Positions 31,630 through 42,660 of a DNA stretch of 64,000 nucleotides are shown here, piece by piece (the stretch's first letter is position 1; the number at the start of each line of letters is the position of its first letter). The notes under the pieces were generated by a model. It saw only the letters and a list, made by a program, of their open reading frames with translations. It did no database searches and was not told where the DNA came from. Position numbers and translations under genes: made by a program. Origin of the DNA: Pegoplata infirma (lineage: Eukaryota > Arthropoda > Insecta > Diptera > Anthomyiidae); the NCBI GenBank assembly GCA_963921195.1, contig OY992536.1, positions 230,552,023-230,616,022 of the forward strand, in the 5' to 3' direction.

Positions 31630-32170
31630 CACACAAAAAAAAAACTTTGTCAAATTACTAGAAAAAGTCTCGGAATCCCATTTTACCAATGTTTGACAGT
31701 TTTCCTTGTTTTTTAACATACAAATTTGCATCGAAATTTAAAGTTTTTTTTGTAATTTTAAAGTTTTTTTTTGTAATTTTACAAATTTCCACGATAATTT
31801 CACAAAAAAATCTAATAAATTCACTAGAATTCCTTGTAATTTTAATTGCGCAAAAAAACTTTAAATTTACAATTTTATTGGTAAAAAGCTTGTAAAATTA
31901 AAAAAATATTGGTAAAGGCTTGTAAAATTACTAGGAACTCTCGTAAAATAGGAGGTAGCAAAAAATCTAGTAAAATTACGAAGCCTCCTTGTAAATTTTA
32001 TCGTGTCAAAAAATGTGTACATTTACAATTTTATTGGTAAGAACCTCGTAAAATTGCAAAATTATTGGTAAAAAGCTTGTAAAATTACTAGGAATTTTTG
32101 TCAAATAGGAGGTAGCAAACAAAAAAAGTTACAAGTTTTTCTTGTAATTTTACAATTTTTTTTTTAGTGT
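31630..32170 (+). mobile_element. GTAAAATTAC-type TIR element, copy 2
   Basis: CACACAAAAAAAAAACTTTG start, TTACCAATGTTTGACAGTTT, repeated ATTGGTAAAAAGCTTGTAAA, and TTACAATTTTTTTTTTAGTG end. It matches 11018-11569 almost end to end. The next 80 bases (32171-32250) are another end fragment closing in TTTTTTGAGTG. Confidence 0.7.
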
Positions 32171-32251
32171 ACCTCCTATTTTACGAGAAGAGCCTCGTAA
32201 AATCACGGGATTTTTTGGTAACTTAACAAGGTTTTTTTTGAGTGTATTTGA

Positions 32252-32720
32252 AAAAAAAACCCAAATAATTTTACAAGATTTTTACCAATAATTTTGTTAT
32301 TTTACAAGGTTTTTACAAATAAAATTGTCAATTTACAAATTTTTTGACAGGATAAAATTTACAAGAAGGTTTCGTAATTTTACTAGATTTTTTGCTACCT
32401 CCTATTTTACGAGAATTCCTAGTAATTTTACAAGCTTTTTACCAATAATTTTTTAATTTTACAAGCTTTTTACAAATAAATTAGTAAATTTACAGTTTTT
32501 TTGGCGCAATTGAAATTACAATTCTCGTGAATTTACTAGATTTTTTTATAAAATTATCTTGGAAATTTGTAAAATTACAAAAAAAATTTTAAAATTACAA
32601 AAAAAAATTTAAATTTCGATCCAAATTTGTTTATTAAGAAATAAGGAAAACTGTTAAATATTAGTAAAATGGGATTAGAATACTTTTCCTAGTAATTTGA
32701 AAAAGTTTTTTTTGTGTGTA
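32252..32720 (-). mobile_element. GTAAAATTAC-type TIR element, copy 3, inverted
   Basis: Opposite orientation to copy 2 only 80 bases away, so 31630-32720 is a palindrome of about 1.1 kb. It ends TTTTTCCTAGTAATTTGA-like sequence and GTTTTTTTTGTGTG. Confidence 0.65.
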
Positions 32721-33028
32721 TTAAATTTAAGTTGACACGTACTTTTTCATCTGACGAAATTCCTGCTATTCACCCTTAATTAGGAATTTCCCGAAAGACC
32801 ACATTTTTTTCAAGTTTCAGGACAATCGGTGTGTGCCCTCTGAAAGACCTCTCTTGTAAGTTAAAAAATGTTTAAATTTTTTTTCTTAAATAAAAACCGT
32901 CAAAAACTGTAGAAGTTTAATTCATTTGAACAAAAACAAATAAATTCATTTTTATACAAAAACGGTTTTGTATTTGTTTATTTTGGGTGTGTCGAATTTA
33001 AAAACACACAAATATAACTGTATTTCTA
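32721..33028. other. Foldback end fragment and spacer
   Basis: CAAGTTTCAGGACAATCGGT through GAAAGACCTCTCTTGTAAG at 32811-32862 is an end of the 31048-31614 family. The remainder is AT-rich. Confidence 0.45.
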
Positions 33029-33538
33029 CACTAAAAAAAACTTGTAAAATTACAAGAAAAACTTGTAACTTTTTTTTTTTTTTTGCTACCTCCTATTTGA
33101 CAAAAAATCCTAGTAATTTCACAATATTTTTACTAATAATTTTGTTATTTTACAAGGTTTTTACCAATAAAATTGTAAATTTACAAATTTTTTGAAACGA
33201 TAAAATTTACAAGGAGGTTTCGTACTACATGAATTCCTAGTAGTTTTACAAGCTTTTTACCAATAATTTTGTAATTTTACAAGCTTTTTACAGATAAAAT
33301 TGTAAATTTACAACTTTTTTGGCTAAATAAAACTAACAAGAAATTCTCGTAAATTTACTTGTTTTTTTTTTTTTGTAAAAAACCTTGGAAATTTGTAAAA
33401 TTTCAATAAAAACTTTAAAATTACAAAAAAAAAAAAAATTTTTGATCCAAATTTCTATGTTAAAAAACAAGGAAAACTGTCAAATATTGGAAAAATGGGA
33501 TTACTTTTCCTAGTAATTTGACAAAGTTTTTTTTTGTG
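33029..33538 (-). mobile_element. GTAAAATTAC-type TIR element, copy 4, inverted
   Basis: CACTAAAAAAAACTTGTAAA start and GACAAAGTTTTTTTTTGTG end, flanked by TA (33027-33028 and 33539-33540). The TA flanks give the probable duplication of the family. Confidence 0.7.
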
Positions 33539-33540
33539 TA

Positions 33541-34269
33541 GAAAACTGTATTTTTACATTTTTACTCAAATGCACGCATCTTTTACATTTTCAACGAATA
33601 TTTTTAAAAGACCTCTTATTTTCTTCGTTATAGATCACACTTGATCTGTAAAGAGAGAAATGAATTTTAAAATTTTTTTCCTCTCCGAAATTTTCGATAG
33701 AATTTACTTTTTTCTCAGAATTACGGTAAAATTGAGGCAAAATTGTCGATATATCAATTAATAGCTTCTAAGACGATAATCTGATTGAAAAATGTTGTAT
33801 ATTAAATCGATAAAGCGTTTAATTACATTTTAAACTTAAAAGAATGAACTCTACTGATTAGTTCCGGAGATATTTTTAGTAAACCCATTTTTTTAAAAAG
33901 TTGAAAATTTGGAAAATTCGGAAAGTTTGGAAAGTTTTGCGAATTCTCGAAAACTGTTCTAACTTTGAACTTAATTTTAGGACTCAATGCAAGATTTTAC
34001 ATTGAAAATAAATACAAAATGTCGTGAATCAAAAAAATCTGTAAACTAGTGTTATTAGAAATATATTCGGACCATTTTCAACACATTTTTTTAAGAACTT
34101 AAATAAATATTTTTCTTAATGCTTTTTTTAGCTTCTCATAATCAAACAAAATTAAGGACTATTTAAAAAAACGCTGTTGAAGCATTTTGGTTGAATCAAC
34201 TTTTACACTTGAAAAAATTTTACACATTAAAAAAAAATATTTAAATATTTTTTTTTTTTTGCAGAAATG
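33541..34269. other. Non-coding stretch
   Basis: AT-rich DNA with GAAAATTCGGAAAGTTTGGA near 33912 and no match elsewhere in the window. No gene is seen. Confidence 0.4.
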
Positions 34270-35721
34270 CCCTAGTAAAAAGTTTTGATATAATGATATA
34301 TAATTTGATACAATCATATTAAATTATATATGGCTTTTTATATCTTCATATCTAATTTTATCTAAGATTTACTGCAGCTCCATTTTCTTATCTGAGGTTA
34401 TACATAAATATATCTGACTTTATGTAATTATATAAATCTATATTAATTTATATAAAATAAGATCTAGTGGATTTAATTGGATGTGACCAAAATTCGGATC
34501 TAATTGTATCATTTTTATACCCTCCACTTAGCGATAGAGGGTGTATATAAGTTTGTCATTCTGTTTGTAACTCATCGAAATATTGGTCTGGGACCCCATA
34601 AAGTATATATATTCATGAGGCCCGATCGATTTTAAGACATTCTAGCGATGTCCGTCTGTCCGTCTGTCTGTCTGTGGAAAATGCTCTATCGGACAAAATA
34701 TTGCACAGAGATGACTGAAACTTAACATATTTATTGGAAGTTCTCCCGAGAAGCTTGGTATTGCATTTGAGCGATATCGGTTCAGCGGTTCAAAAGTTAT
34801 GAACGAAAATGTAAGCACACCTAAAAAATTTCAGTACATTCAACATAACCTAAATATACAAAATGCTTTAATTCGGCTTCTGATTGACACATGTGAACAT
34901 AATTGAGCACCAAATGGTATTTAAACAAGTACGAACATATTTTTTGACAAAAAAAGAAAAAAATCGAGAATTTTTTTTTTACCAAAATTTTTTTTCGCGA
35001 ATTTTTTTTTTTTAATTTTTTTTTTAATTTATTTCCTTTTAACTAAAGTTTTTTGCAATAATCTTTTTGAAATTGTGGAGGGTATCACTACATTCGGCAA
35101 GGCCGAATTTAACTTTTTTACTTGTTTATATTAGTGTATCTAAAATAATACATTTAGATCAATATCTGATCCAACTTGATACAGCCAATTTTGAGATCAA
35201 ATTAGATCTTAAAAGTTTTTTTTACTCGGGTGGCGAAAAAATTGTTTTTCCTCAAAATAAAATATTTCTAATTAAAATGTTTAAACAATTTATTTTCACG
35301 TTGAAACACTTAGAAAAGGCATTGTGGAGGGTATTCATGGATTTGGCTTGGTCGAGTTTAACTTTCCATTACCCGAGTAAAAAATAAACTTTTAAGATCA
35401 AATTTGATCTTAAAATTGGCTGTATCAAGTCTGTATTATAACTGTATTATTTTAGATACACAAATATAAAAAATGATACAATTAGGTCCGAATTTTGGTC
35501 ACATCCAAATTAATCTAGTTGATCTTATTTTATATAAATAAATGTAGATTTATATAATTATATAAAGTCATGTGTATTTATGTATAACCTCAGATAAGAA
35601 AAGAACATGGAGCCACATTAAATCTTGGATGTAATTAGATCTGAACATATAAAAATTCATATATATTTTAATATGACTGTATCAAATTATATATTATTAT
35701 ATCAAAACTTTTTTACTAGGG
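34270..35721. mobile_element. CCCTAGTAAAAAG foldback element with nested DINE-1-like insertion
   Basis: CCCTAGTAAAAAGTTTTGAT at the left pairs with ATCAAAACTTTTTTACTAGGG at the right. The arms continue inward (GATACAATCATATT, TAACCTCAGATAAGAAAA, GGATGTGACCAAAATTCGGA) to a 145-base centre at about 35229-35373, bounded by TTACTCGGG and CCCGAGTAA. The left arm is interrupted by the DINE-1-like element at 34514-35126. The centre contains a DINE-1-like 3' end (GTGGAGGGTATTCATGGATT). Confidence 0.62.
34514..35126 (+). mobile_element. DINE-1-like element
   Basis: TATACCCTCCACTTAGCGAT start, GGGACCCCATAAAGTATATA, GATGTCCGTCTGTCCGTC and GCAAATACCA-type middle part. It ends GGAGGGTATCACTACATTCG, hairpin partner, TTTACTTG. 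It preserves the CAAGTACGAACAT word that shows the empty site for the MITE at 7561. Confidence 0.75.
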
Positions 35722-35884
35722 TACTCAATACTTTTAAAACACTATTTGAATATTTAACAATCCAATTAGTGAATTCATAACGAACTCTCCCGTTATATTA
35801 TGTAAACTTGTTTACATAATTTTCCCTTAAAATGGTCTCTTACTCTTATTTAACAAAAATAATTGAGGAAAACAAAAGAAAACA

Positions 35885-36247
35885 AGAAAAAAGTAAAATT
35901 GGACTTGGTCGAATCCATGGATACCCTCCAGAATGCCCAAAGTACTTGTTATTGTGATTTTTTTTTTTTTTTTTTTTTCATAAAAAAAATAAAGTTGCTT
36001 AAGATTTCTGACAAGAAAATCTTTTTTCGAAGTTAGATTTTGTAAAAACAATTTTTCTTTTTTGAGTGTAAATACTTTTTTGAGTGTAAATACTTTTTTG
36101 AGTGTAAATAATTTTTTGAGTGTAAACATTTTATTAAGTTTAAAATTTTTTTTGAGTGACAAAACACTTTGTTAAATGCTTTTGTGGTGATGTGTTACAT
36201 ACGGAATAACAAACTTATACCCTTCAGCATTAGATTGGAGGGTACAA
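35885..36247 (-). mobile_element. Diverged DINE-1-like element with 18-base minisatellite
   Basis: On the minus strand it starts at TGTACCCTCCAATC and ends GGAGGGTATCCATGGATTCG, CCAAGTCCAATTTTAC. The hairpin has drifted to CGACC/GGTCG-like form. 36058-36135 holds about four units of GAGTGTAAATACTTTTTT. The reading frame across it is a repeat artefact (FTLKKV repeated). Confidence 0.55.
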
Positions 36248-37242
36248 AAACAACAAAATGGTATTGTTTTTCTTAATTGGCTTTATATGCAACATGCTCA
36301 AATGTGTCAAAATGTCACACAAAACATAGATTACGTTTGTTGATTTTCATTCTTTTCCATACATATGCGTGTGTTTCACGTTTTATTATTTTATGATATT
36401 GACAGGTTTATTAGGGTGGTGCAATTTATTTCTTTTAACCTCCAACAATTGTTAGTGGTCGAAATTTAAATTTTTTTCACCCAAAAAAATGGTTGCTCAC
36501 GTTAAAAAAAACTTTGGAATTAAAAAAATGTACACCCCTACCATTTGTCTCACAGTGATATTTATACTTATCCTAGAATGCCACTAGTGATGGCAAATTA
36601 AAGAGGAGAATCTCCGCTTATTTTCCCATATTTGTATTTTGATAAATCAGGTAAAAAAGAGGTAAATATTTTTTTTGATATTAAAAGACAAGTACAAGTA
36701 TTAAAAAAATATTTTACATAACAAAATTTGTTAAAGTCCTTTTAAAAGGAAATTGGATCACGAAATAAAAAACTGTAAATTCAATTTTACTCCATTTGGT
36801 CTCCACATTCAGACGTATAACATATTTTGAAACAAAAATTATCGTAATCAATTATAAGAACTTATGAAATAATTTAAATTAAATGTTGGTCTTATAAAAC
36901 TTGTATATAATTGATTCATGTTGTTTTGCATTTTCAAAATAAAAAGTACTAAAAAGTATGGAGTACCCAAATACTACATTATTCAAAAGTATCGAAAATT
37001 GTAACCGATATTCACTAAAAGATATTTGGATTCATTCATGATATACGTATAAGTAATATTTTTGTTATACTTATATTTTTTAGTACTCATACGCAATGTT
37101 GTACACTTTGTTTACAAGAAAATATTTGCTTTTAAATTGGATTATGATTAGGATTAACTTTATTTTATTTACAGAAGGGATCTAATCTAGTAAAAAAAAA
37201 AATTACAATTGTGTTTATATATTGTTGCACTGCATATTTTAT
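36248..37242. other. Non-coding stretch
   Basis: 36412 begins TTAGGGTGGTGCAATTTATT, an isolated end of the TTAGGGTGG type. 36735-36830 (AAGTCCTTTTAAAAGG, GGATCACGAAATAAAAAACT) recurs diverged at 59545-59640. No gene is seen. Confidence 0.45.
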
Positions 37243-37408
37243 AACTGAATTTTTATTTAGTTCGGTTTGAGGCCATTTTAATTACTTCTGAGAAATAATA
37301 ATTGTTTTACAATGAGAAAATCTGAAAAAATCAAGTGACAACACAGGATAAGTGGATGTGTCGAGAGCTTTAGGAATATGCCACTCTTTTATCATCATCC
37401 TTCGATTG
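37243..37408. repeat. Interspersed repeat, copy 2 of 2
   Basis: Matches 8091-8261. It continues CCTTCGATTGTCACACAC, so it preserves the site without the CACTATAGG insertion found at 8262. Confidence 0.6.
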
Positions 37409-37472
37409 TCACACACTTTAAATGTGTCAGATTAAAATTAGCTATTTAAATGAAATTTTGAATGCATAAGGT

Positions 37473-37496
37473 ATACGGGTTACGAATAACCCGTAT
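37473..37496. other. Perfect 10-bp hairpin
   Basis: ATACGGGTTA, loop CGAA, TAACCCGTAT. It is locally GC-richer than its surroundings. Its function is unknown, and no T-tract or gene is next to it. Confidence 0.5.
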
Positions 37497-37588
37497 CCCC
37501 CACCATCATCCATGGTGTATACAACTTTTTACAGAGTTGTTTATTTTTCATTGTTGCCAAGCCTTAGTTGTCTTTAAAATGTCCATTA

Positions 37589-38321
37589 CCCAGCAAAACT
37601 TAGATTACCAAATAAGGTATAAAATAAGGTATAGGATCTCTTATTTTATACATTGCAGCATTGATGATTTTATCAGGCGATGAGACTCAAAGTAATGCAT
37701 CCACATTATCACAAAGAATACCAGTAAGGTATAAAATAAGTCATAAATTTATAACGAAGAATGCGAGTAAAGTGTAAAATATATGATATTTTATAGGTTA
37801 CGAGAAATGAAATAATATAGCATAGCAGAAGATAATATATAAGGTGTTACGAGTAGTGAAAAAGTAATTTTGTATTAAATTTACTCACGTGATTGTAAGT
37901 AAGTGAAGGTAGATAAAATATGCTCGTGAGTGTGTGTCGTTAGAAATTTTCTGTCGTGAGCCCATCTCTAGTTTAAACTTATGCATTTTTTTATAAAATA
38001 ATTATTTTTTATGTTATTGTAATGCATTATGCATCCAATTATAAATAATACATTATTTCAAACTTTCAAATAATACATAATGTAACCAAATATAAGTCAT
38101 CCATGATTTAATGTTTAGAAATAACAAATATGAAATACATTTTTTCCAATAATCATGCATTACGTAGCAAATTATTAGTAATGCATTATTTTTCACTTGA
38201 AAATAATACGTTGTGGAACAAATGTTTGGTAAGACATCATAAAATAATGCTACAAATAAGTTATATACATTACCTGGTAATGTGTTATATAATCACAACC
38301 CATTACCAAAGTTTTGCTGGG
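37589..38321. mobile_element. CCCAGCAAA-type MITE, 733 bases
   Basis: CCCAGCAAAACTTAGATTACC and CATTACCAAAGTTTTGCTGGG ends, with TA on both sides (37587-37588 and 38322-38323). The interior is shared with 47070-47710 (GGTATAAAATAAGG, GTTACGAGTAGTGAAAA, ACTCACGTGATTGTAAG), which lacks about 90 bases present here. Many TAATGCATTAT words occur. It is non-coding. Confidence 0.75.
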
Positions 38322-38448
38322 TAGGTTTGAATTTTTATTTCATATTTCTAATTCTAAGAAATAAAAATTTCCAAATATATGATTTTTTTCAATTTTTGCT
38401 GCCACGCCTACAATAAAGGCGGTGTTAAAACTCCCGCATGGTGTAAAC

Positions 38449-40640
38449 TACACTAAAAAAAAAGTTTGTAAGATGACATAAAATCCCCGTTATTTTACGG
38501 GCAGTTTTTTTCAAATATGCATTGGCAAACATCGCCGTAATGTTACGGGAAATTACAGTAAATTGACTTGTCAAAAAAAAATTATGGGGAAAAATGTGAA
38601 TTTACATTTTTTGTTTGTGAAATACTAACTTCGAGCCGCAAGATTTTTTTTTGTAAATTTACAAAATATTTGGTAAATTTCCAAAACAAATATGAAAATT
38701 TAAACAACAAAACTGTAAACTGTCAGAAAAACGTTGTTATTTTACAAATAAAATAGAAAATGAAAAAAAAAATAAATAAATTGTAGATTAGGAATTTATT
38801 GGGTTAAACTACTGTTTTTACCGCAAAAAAAATATTGAAAAACTCGTATATTTACAATAAAAATTGTAAATTTGCAAAAAATTTACAAAACAAATTGTAG
38901 ACTTTACAAAAAAAGTTGTAAATATACAAACTGTTTGGCTAAAGTACTGTTTTTGATGGCAAAAAACTTTTATATTTACAATAAAAAGTGGTAAATTTAC
39001 AATTTTTATGGTAAATACGAGGAGTTCCGTCTAAGACTTAAATTTTGAGGTAAAAAATATGTGATTTTTGTTTTGATGGCACATCGATGAAAGTTGGCAT
39101 AAATATTAGGAGCTATTTAAGAGTAAGAAATTCGTTCGCGTCAATTAAATCGCGCAAGGGGGTGAAAAGTTATGGCGATTTTAAGATTTAGCGGTTTTAA
39201 AAATCTTAAAAATATTTTAAAGATTTTTTTCTACACATTTGTTGAATGCGTTGTTAAAACCTGCCAGGATATATCATTTCTTCTAAAATATATGATATAA
39301 CTTTAACCCTTTAATGACCAAACAATTTAAAAAAAAGTATCTAAGTACCTAAAATCGCGATTAATTCGCGGTAAAAGAAAAGTTTCACAATTTTTTATAA
39401 CATATTTAGGCGATGCGCGTTGATATTACTGAAAAAAAAAATCACGGAAAATCGTATCATTGTACCAGTAGTTTAAAAAAAATCGGTGATGCTTTTTTAT
39501 AACAAGAAAATTTAATATGGTCCAAAAAATCTATAATCATCAACATTTTTTAACCCGCCTCTGATTTAATGATGACACATCAAGTGGGCTTTCATTTAAA
39601 AAAAATTTCAATCGACTTCGTGTAAAGCCTTGGATGTGCCAGATCACAACAGGTTTAGATAAAATCATCGCGCTTTCCGCTTAGAATGGCTTAAAGTGAA
39701 AAGTCAAAAAGCAAATCAGTTCTACTCGTTAAGGCACGTCTTTTGGTGTATTAAAATGAACATGATAATAGGAAACAATTTTCAAAAATGCCATAAAATT
39801 TTAGCAATTTATTTTTTATAAACCCGCCAGTGATTTTTTTATGTAAACTCCTAAAAAACTCGGTTTACGCAAGAGTCCACCAAATTTCGAATGAAACCGC
39901 AAATTTGCCTCGCAAAAAACTGGTATTTTAAAAAAATTACGTTTTTTCTTTTGAACTTTGATCTGCTGAAACTCCTTAACTCTTCGTGGCACATTAACGG
40001 AATTAGTTCCAAAATGTTAAGACTTACAACAGCTACCAACTCTAGTTCAATTTTTTTCAATTAATAGAGGGGGCCGAAATCCCTGATCAAAAAACCTCGA
40101 AAATTTAAAAACTCTTAATTTTTGGTTTCAAAACTTAACCGTCTTATAACTTCTTACCAAGCGATGAGGCATCTATCAAACCAACATTAAAATAATTTCT
40201 TATATGTACTGACTTTGTGTTATGACGGAAAGGATTGAAATATAAGGAGAACTTAAAAAAAAGTGAAAGAATGTAAAAACTATGGAATATTTCAAGCCAT
40301 TTTTATCGATTTTTCAAATTTAACCCTCTGTAACTTTTACGGATAAAGTGGGATAATCCTTAAACATTGCTCAGTGTTGGTTCAAGGTCTTGTTTACACA
40401 ACTGCATTTACAGTTTTTCTCAATTCCAAAAACTGCCGGTTTTTTTAACATTTATTTCAGTTTCACTGAGTTGAAATTTAAAAAAGATTTTGTGATATAT
40501 TTTTTTTTTCCTATTTTTTTGCCATAAAAACAGTAGTTTAATCAAATAATATGTAAACTTACAATATTATTTTTGTATTTTCTACTTAATTTTTGTAAAA
40601 TAACAAGTTTTTCCTGTTAGTATATAATTTTTTTTTTTTT
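38449..40640. mobile_element. Diverged GTAAAATTAC-like element with large unexplained core
   Basis: CACTAAAAAAAAAGTTTGTA opens a stretch of TTTACAA and AAATTGTAAA words to about 39020. Similar words return, inverted, at 40520-40625 (TAAAATAACAAGTTTTTCCT). The 1.5 kb core (39025-40500) has higher complexity (GATGGCACATCGATGAAAGT, TCGCGCAAGGGGGTGAAAAG, GATGAGGCATCTATC) and TTTAACCCTTTAATGACC. It has no open frame. Whether core and edges are one element is uncertain. Confidence 0.4.
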
Positions 40641-40700
40641 TTTTTTTAATTTTCAAATTAGTTTTTTAAATTTGCAAAAAATTTGGTATATATATGTACA

Positions 40701-41136
40701 TTAGGGATATAACCATTTGCATATTTTTGAAAATATCAAAAAGGGCCTATCATAGTGAGAAAGTACATAGAAAATCAATAAGAAATGCGTCCTCTTTTTT
40801 TCGCGAATGTTAAAAAAGGTTCGGCACCGATCGCGATGAAGTTTTTGCTAATATTTTTTTTCAAATATTCATTCAACCCATGTTTCAAATGTTGAAAATC
40901 ATACTGCTAATTTTTTCTTGTTTTATTTTTGTTGTAAAACGACGAAAAACAAAATAACGTTGAAAGGGACGGATTCCCACCATAAAACATACAAAAATTA
41001 AAATTTGAGGTGTTTTAGAAATTGCAATCGGTGCCGAAGGTTTTTGGACCAAAATAACCCCGTATAACGTTTTTTGTTATCAGTATAACATTGCCCATAC
41101 CGTTATGATAGGTTCTTATTTTGGTTATACCCCTAA
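40701..41136. mobile_element. TTAGGG-ended foldback, TGTACA duplication
   Basis: TTAGGGATATAACC and GGTTATACCCCTAA ends are flanked by TGTACA on both sides (40695-40700 and 41137-41142). Inside, AAGGGCCTATCATAGTG pairs with CGTTATGATAGGTTCTT, and GGTTCGGCACCGAT pairs with ATCGGTGCCGAAGG. Confidence 0.65.
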
Positions 41137-41142
41137 TGTACA

Positions 41143-42654
41143 TTAGGGTGGCAGCTATTTTGCAAAACTTCGAATTTGAAGGAGTGCACCCCTAATTTTT
41201 ATTACATTTGGTCTAAAAATGCTATGCTAAAAATTTCAGCCAAATCGGAAAACGTTAACACGAGGCGCATCGAGGTCAAAGGTCAAAGGTCAAAAAATAG
41301 CCATATTTTGATGAAAATCATTAAATAAATGATGTTGTTTTTTGAATATATTGTTAAAAAGTGGTACACGAGTTGTTTTTAGTATAAGAAGATAAATTAA
41401 AAATTTTTGGGTTTTCAAAAATTAACCCTTGTTAGTCTTTCGGGGTCAAATTTTCACAAAATGACCCCAAAAACAAGAAAATCAGCCCCAATTTTCTAAA
41501 TTTATTGAAATAAACCAATGTAAACCCATATTTATATTCTTATCTATCATAAATACTCAGATATGAAATACTGTCTTTCTAGGATGTCATTTACCCGTTT
41601 CACGGTAAGGCCAAAAATATGGATTTTATTTGGCGTGGTTCTCAAAACTGATATTTTGGTTTTTTTCAAAATTTTCTTAAACAAAATAAGGAAAAATGCT
41701 GAAAAAAACCACAGAATCTTATAAAATATATATTAACATATAAAAAAAAAATTTTTGGGGGATATCCCTCGGATAGTTTGGCGGGGGCATCGATTTAAAC
41801 TCAGCGGATTTCGAGAAAAATGCCTTTTTTGCCTACAATTTATTCAATATGGAAAAAATTTTGTAAATATTTTAAAATTTGACAAAGTCAGGGCCATAAA
41901 TTATTTAAAACTATGTTAGACATTAACCCTAAACGTTTTTGGAAAATAGAATAATATTAACCCGGTTTTTATTCGGGTCAAAGGTCAAATTTACGGATAT
42001 TTGGATTTTTTTTGGAAAGGGCATCTAAATATGAAATGTTTATTGCGATTTTTTATAAAACTTGGTATAATTATTGTAAGAGCTCAGAAAAATAATTATT
42101 TTTTTTTTTTTTAAATTAACCCATAAATGAACATGGGGTCAAAATGGCCCAGCACATTAAAATTTCTTTATATAGATCTTTATATTTTCATTCGATTTTT
42201 ATAAAACTTGTTATGATTATGTGCGAGGTCAGAAAACTAATTATTTGATTTTTTTTAATTAACCCATGAATGAACATGGGGTCAAATGGCCCAGCACGTT
42301 AAAAATTCTTAATATAGTTTTTATTTATTTTTTTTTTCTATAATACAAATAATTATTTTCTCAGACGTCGCATACAAATAATAACAAGTTTTATAGAAAT
42401 AGAAAAAAAAATAAAAAAACTATATTAAGAATTTTTAACGTGCTGGGCCATTTTGACCTCATGTTCAATTATGGGTTAATTAAAAAAAATTCATCAAAAT
42501 ATGGCTATTTTTTTACCTTTGACCTCGATGCGCCTCGTGTTAACGTTGTCCGATTTGGCTGAAATTTTTAGCATAGCATTTTTAGACCAAGTGTAATAAA
42601 ATTAGGGGTGCACTCCTTCAAATTCGAAGTTTTGCAAAATAGCTGCCACCCTAA
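41143..42654. mobile_element. TTAGGGTGGC foldback, about 1.5 kb
   Basis: TTAGGGTGGCAGCTATTTTG at the left and CAAAATAGCTGCCACCCTAA at the right start arms that stay paired for over 150 bases (GAGTGCACCCCTAATTTT, AACACGAGGCGCATCGAGG). The flanks are TGTACA and TATACA, one mismatch. It begins directly after the duplication of the previous element, so the two sit back to back. The inner part repeats GAACATGGGGTCAAA and GGCCCAGCAC. Confidence 0.65.
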
Positions 42655-42660
42655 TATACA

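Noticed and set aside
35827..36162. 111-codon minus-strand frame with FTLKKV repeats
   Set aside because: The repeats are the 18-base minisatellite read in frame, inside a DINE-1-like element.
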